Shown: positions 60,607 through 64,000 of the stretch, in pieces
Position numbering within the stretch: position 1 is the stretch's first letter
Layout: every line of letters starts with the position of its first letter
Assembly (NCBI GenBank): GCA_902581585.1
Contig: CACHPB010000001.1
Coordinates: forward strand, 230,922 to 294,921
Origin: an uncultured Pelagibacteraceae bacterium
GTDB taxonomy: Bacteria; Pseudomonadota; Alphaproteobacteria; Pelagibacterales; Pelagibacteraceae
Direction of reading: 5' to 3'
Length of the DNA stretch: 64,000 nt
Made by a program: the position numbers and the translations under genes
Notes under the pieces: generated by a model
Database searches by the model: none
Seen by the model: the letters and a program-made list of their open reading frames with translations, nothing else
Told to the model about the DNA's origin: nothing

Positions 60607-61859
60607 TAGTGTGCTACAGCGGCTGCACCATGTTCATCAACAAGATCTCCACTCACAAATCGGTTAAGATTAAATGCAGCATTTAATTTATGTGGTTCAT
60701 CATTAGCAATAGTGTGTGCAAATAAATCACCTGATCCAGGTGTTGCTTTAAAACCTCCTGTGCCCCAACCACAGTTAAAATAGAGTCCTTTTATATTTGT
60801 TTTACTAATTATTGGACTTGCATCAGGACATATATCAACAATTCCACCCCATTGTCTCAACATTTTCATTCGGCTAAAAATAGGGTACAGCTCCAATATT
60901 GCTTTTAATGTTCCTTCGACAACATCGTGACTACCTCTTTGAGTATATGAAACATAAGCGTCTGTACCAGCGCCAATTACTAGTTCACCTTTGTCAGACT
61001 GACTTACATATGCATGTACGGCGTTCGACATTACTACAGTATCAATTATTGGTTTGACTGGCTCTGAAACTAATGCTTGTAAAGGTTTGCTTTCCAGTGG
61101 TAATTTCAATCCTGCCATGTTAGCAATTACACTTGAGTGCCCTGCTGCAACAACACCAATTTTTTTTGTTTTAATAAATCCTTTTGATGTTTCTACCCCT
61201 TCAACTTGATCTCCATTTCTTTTTATACCTTTAACTTCACAATTTTGAATTATATCAACTCCCATTTCATCTGCACCTCTTGCATAACCCCATGCAACAG
61301 CATCATGTCTAGCAGTTCCCGCTCTTCTTTGTAATGTTCCACCAAGAACAGGGTATCTTATATCGGGAGAAGTATTTATTATTGGGCAAAATTCTTTTAC
61401 TTGATCTGTATTTAACCACACTGCATCAATACCATTAAGTCTGTTTGCGTGAGTTCTTCTTTTTAAATCCCTAACATCTTGAAGGTTATGGGCTAAATTC
61501 ATAACTCCTCTTTGACTGAACATTATATTGTAATTTAATTCTTGAGATAAATTTTCCCAAATCTTTAATGCGTGGTCGTATAATCCAGCACTTGCATCCC
61601 ACAAATAATTTGATCTTATAATTGTAGTATTTCTTCCTGTATTTCCTCCACCTATCCAACCTTTTTCTAATACTGCAATATTTCTCATATTATGCTTTTT
61701 AGCTAGGTAGTAAGCTGTTGCCAAACCGTGGCCGCCACCACCAATTATAATAGCTTCATATTCTTTTTTTGGCTCTGGATCTCCCCAAGCTTGCTTCCAA
61801 TTTTCGTGCTGCGAAAAAGCATTTTTAATTAGTGAGAATATTGAATATTTGTTTTTCAT
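60606..61859 (-). CDS. soxB: Sarcosine oxidase beta subunit
   Basis: Oxidises sarcosine to an imine and passes electrons to FMN and O2. 417 residues. FAD motif [12 protein letters not shown] near residue 38-49 and E-K-G for the ribose; His185 in T-A-R-H-D-A-V-A-W lies where the covalently flavinylated His is expected from the family. First gene of the operon. The 64-nt gap to the divergent tRNA-Ser contains a perfect palindrome. Confidence 0.96.
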   Translation of the reverse strand: MKNKYSIFSLIKNAFSQHENWKQAWGDPEPKKEYEAIIIGGGGHGLATAYYLAKKHNMRNIAVLEKGWIGGGNTGRNTTIIRSNYLWDASAGLYDHALKIWENLSQELNYNIMFSQRGVMNLAHNLQDVRDLKRRTHANRLNGIDAVWLNTDQVKEFCPIINTSPDIRYPVLGGTLQRRAGTARHDAVAWGYARGADEMGVDIIQNCEVKGIKRNGDQVEGVETSKGFIKTKKIGVVAAGHSSVIANMAGLKLPLESKPLQALVSEPVKPIIDTVVMSNAVHAYVSQSDKGELVIGAGTDAYVSYTQRGSHDVVEGTLKAILELYPIFSRMKMLRQWGGIVDICPDASPIISKTNIKGLYFNCGWGTGGFKATPGSGDLFAHTIANDEPHKLNAAFNLNRFVSGDLVDEHGAAAVAH

Positions 61860-61884
61860 AATTGCCAGAAATTACTTGATTAAT

Positions 61885-61898
61885 ATTGAATATTCAAT
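61885..61898. promoter_or_regulatory. Perfect 14-bp palindrome between soxB and tRNA-Ser
   Basis: attgaatattcaat is its own reverse complement. It sits 25 bp upstream of both the soxB start and the tRNA-Ser 5' end. On the soxB strand a TTGAAA box (61906-61901) precedes it. Could be an operator or a shared promoter element; A+T-rich DNA yields such palindromes by chance. Confidence 0.35.
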
Positions 61899-61923
61899 GA
61901 TTTCAAGTTACACATCTACGTAC

Positions 61924-62018
61924 GGAAGGATGGGTGAGCTGGTTGAAACCAGCGGTTTGCTAAACCGCCGTACGCTTGAAAAGGTGTACCGAGGGTTCGA
62001 ATCCCTCTCCTTCCGCCA
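61924..62018 (+). tRNA. tRNA-Ser(GCU)
   Basis: Acceptor GGAAGGA (61924-61930) pairs with TCCTTCC (62008-62014); discriminator G and encoded CCA (62016-62018). Anticodon loop TTGCTAA with anticodon GCT, long variable arm as in class II tRNAs. The last base of CCA is directly followed by the stop codon of the convergent transglycosylase gene. Confidence 0.97.
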
Positions 62019-64000
62019 TTAATATAGTGGTTTATTTTTAAAAAAATTGCTGAGATAAATTGGTTTTTGAGACAATATGTACCTATAAACATTATAATTT
62101 TCTAAAACTCTTTGAACGTAATTTCTTGTTTCTTTGAATTTTATTAGCTCAATCCAATCTACATAATCTATTTGTTTTTTTTGGGGATTTTTGTTTAATT
62201 TCTTCCAGTACTTAACTCTTTTGGGTCCTGCATTATAAGCAGCTGTAGCAAAAGGGTAGGAGCCTTTATAATTGCTAATTAATCCAGCTATATAATGAGA
62301 TCCTAAATTTATATTATATTCAGGGTCGGTTGTTAATTTTGATTTAGAGTAACCAAGTTTAGCCTGCTTTGAAACTGTTTTGGCAGTGTATGGCATAAGC
62401 TGCATTAATCCTTGTGCTCCGACTCTGCTTTTAGCTGATGTATCAAATTCACTTTCTTGTCTAATTATAGATAATATTAAAGCTGGATCAGGAATTTTCC
62501 TACCACCAACAAATTTTGGCACACTCATGATTGGGTAATTAAATTGGTTATGAAATCTTTTTTGATATGATGCTATTTTAGAAACTTGTATTGCAAAATC
62601 AAACCGTGAAATATCTGACGCCAGTTTTGCGGCTAAAACTTCGCTTCCTTTTTCTATATTATCATTAGCCAAATGTCTTAATATATGTTTGGTATATTTA
62701 TCTTTATTTAGATAATCAAGTAGATCTACAATTGCGACAAGTTTTTTTAAATAAAATTCTTTCTCATAATTATCATCAACAAACATTAATTTATCTAGTT
62801 CAAATTTTTCTTGAGGTTTAATTTTCAGATGTGAAAGTTGACCATAATAAGTCGTTAAATATTTTGATCCTTCATAATACCATTTTCTTGAATTTTCTTT
62901 ATCGCCAATATTTTCATAAGTTCTCCCTAACCAGTAAGAGCCCCTTGAAAGGCTTATTGGGTAGGTAACACTGTAATAAAAATTTTTAAAATGATTTTCT
63001 GCCAATTCAGGTTTTTTTAAAAAACTTAATGCTATCCAGCCACTCATCCATTCGGCTTCTGCATATTCAGGACCCTCTGACATTGCATGTTTTGAAACTA
63101 TTTTATAAGCAGTGTTATATTTTTTTTTATATAATAGAGATCTTCCAATTATTGATCTTTCTTTCCACCATTTATCAGGTCTAACTAAATATTCCTTTGT
63201 ATTTTGAATATCATTTAATATTTCTAATGAACTATCTACACGACCTTTTTTTCTTCTCCATTTTAATCTGTCATATTTTAAACCAGGGTCATTTTTTAAT
63301 TTTTGAGGCACTTTCTTAATTGCTTCGTCAACACCATAACCTCTACTTATTAATATTTGTCTTGCTGTATAAAGTAATTGATAATCCTTTGGTAAATATC
63401 GAATAATTCTTTTAAGGTCCCAGTGTTTACCTTCCCACGCATAATAATCTGCTCGTTTAATATAATCTGATGTATCTAAAATATTTTTAAATTTCTTTCT
63501 AAAATATTTTAGATTATTTGTATTTAGATCAGCATTTACAAAACCTTCTTTGACTAATTTAATGCCTTCTCCTGACCTACCAATCTTTATCAAACTTTCA
63601 CCTAACATAATTTTTCCATATCCACTTAAGGGTTCATTTTTTGTAAGCCAATTAATTACTTCTGAAGGTGATTGATTTTGTAAATTGATCTTGTGTTCAG
63701 CAAGATATTTAATTCTATCAAATCTTGGATAATCTTTGACCCTTTCAATAAATCTCTTATATTCAGAAAATGAAGCATTATTTCCTGATGTTAACAAATG
63801 TCTCCATTCAATAAAATCGTAAATTGACTGGGCTCTTGCCTTTTTTGCAACTATTTTAGCATCTTTCCAATTAGACTTTTCCATAAATCTAATTGCTTGT
63901 TTTGCATATTCAAAATCTCTTTCACTATAGTATTTTGTTTTTTTTACATTTCTTAATAACTGTTTTTTAACAACAAGTGGTTTTTTTGGTGGTAATAAAA
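62019..64000 (-). CDS. slt: Soluble lytic transglycosylase (Slt-type), 5' end outside window
   Basis: Cleaves peptidoglycan between MurNAc and GlcNAc to form anhydromuropeptides, in the periplasm. The frame is open to the last base of the window: codons upstream of the Met at 63884 continue without a stop (read as K-K-P-L-V-V-K-K-Q-L and on), so that Met is internal and the signal peptide lies outside. A long helical superhelix (about first 440 residues) precedes the catalytic SLT domain: S-I-I-R-Q-E-S-E-F-D with the catalytic Glu, G-A-Q-G-L-M-Q-L-M-P and A-A-Y-N-A-G. Convergent with tRNA-Ser at zero distance. Confidence 0.93.
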   Translation of the reverse strand, partial: LLPPKKPLVVKKQLLRNVKKTKYYSERDFEYAKQAIRFMEKSNWKDAKIVAKKARAQSIYDFIEWRHLLTSGNNASFSEYKRFIERVKDYPRFDRIKYLAEHKINLQNQSPSEVINWLTKNEPLSGYGKIMLGESLIKIGRSGEGIKLVKEGFVNADLNTNNLKYFRKKFKNILDTSDYIKRADYYAWEGKHWDLKRIIRYLPKDYQLLYTARQILISRGYGVDEAIKKVPQKLKNDPGLKYDRLKWRRKKGRVDSSLEILNDIQNTKEYLVRPDKWWKERSIIGRSLLYKKKYNTAYKIVSKHAMSEGPEYAEAEWMSGWIALSFLKKPELAENHFKNFYYSVTYPISLSRGSYWLGRTYENIGDKENSRKWYYEGSKYLTTYYGQLSHLKIKPQEKFELDKLMFVDDNYEKEFYLKKLVAIVDLLDYLNKDKYTKHILRHLANDNIEKGSEVLAAKLASDISRFDFAIQVSKIASYQKRFHNQFNYPIMSVPKFVGGRKIPDPALILSIIRQESEFDTSAKSRVGAQGLMQLMPYTAKTVSKQAKLGYSKSKLTTDPEYNINLGSHYIAGLISNYKGSYPFATAAYNAGPKRVKYWKKLNKNPQKKQIDYVDWIELIKFKETRNYVQRVLENYNVYRYILSQKPIYLSNFFKNKPLY

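Noticed and set aside
61860..61923. Glycine riboswitch upstream of soxB
   Set aside because: The 64-nt spacer is too short for a glycine aptamer and shows only the palindrome.

Overview
This window looks like a chromosomal segment of a streamlined alphaproteobacterium of the SAR11/Pelagibacter type. The reasons are strong A+T bias throughout, lysine-, asparagine- and isoleucine-rich proteins, spacers that are often 0-10 nt or negative, a heterotetrameric sarcosine oxidase, and a DmdA-like aminomethyltransferase. The taxonomic call is inferred from content and gene order; no 16S rRNA gene is in view.

Layout. (1) Positions 1-2217: end of a type I DNA methylase gene (hsdM, cut by the window edge) plus hsdS, then a short spacer with an 11-bp tandem repeat. 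(2) 2345-4350: tRNA-Leu(UAA), nadK starting 4 nt after the tRNA CCA, and a GcvT/DmdA-like protein. (3) 4374-8736: a four-gene accessory block made of a degenerate metallophosphoesterase-like protein, a DUF4956-type membrane protein, a CotH-kinase-like exported protein with a C-terminal beta-helix, and a VTC-type domain protein. This is the best candidate for an uncharacterised system. (4) 8783-9637: rlmB and tRNA-Thr on the minus strand. (5) 9769-38307: one of the longest ancient gene-order blocks in bacteria, tRNA-Tyr, tRNA-Gly, tuf, tRNA-Trp, secE-nusG-rplKAJL-rpoBC, then rpsL-rpsG-fusA, the S10/spc ribosomal cluster through secY-adk, and the rpsM-rpsK-rpoA-rplQ operon. tuf is not repeated after fusA, and rpmD (L30) is absent from its usual place.

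(6) 38318-44228: rluC-like pseudouridine synthase, lipB, mgtE, panC, galU and ugd, with tight convergent junctions. (7) 44229-50092 (minus): pyrB-pyrC-plsY-topA-ridA; the pyrC product lacks the first metal-binding HxH. (8) 50135-53859: ruvX divergent from the gatCAB amidotransferase operon. (9) 53897-56828: an O-methyltransferase, trhO and a MATE exporter. (10) 56790-61859 (minus): soxBDAG sarcosine oxidase, which demethylates sarcosine to glycine and feeds one-carbon units to folate. (11) tRNA-Ser(GCU), then a lytic transglycosylase whose 5' end runs off the window.

How it fits together: most of the window is the transcription/translation core, packed so tightly that tRNA ends serve as mRNA boundaries. 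The metabolic edges point to methylated-compound use (sarcosine oxidase, DmdA-like protein), and the 4.4-8.7 kb block to a cell-envelope or phosphate-polymer function. No gene-free stretch exceeds 300 nt once the tRNAs are counted. I saw no CRISPR array, insertion sequence or rRNA.
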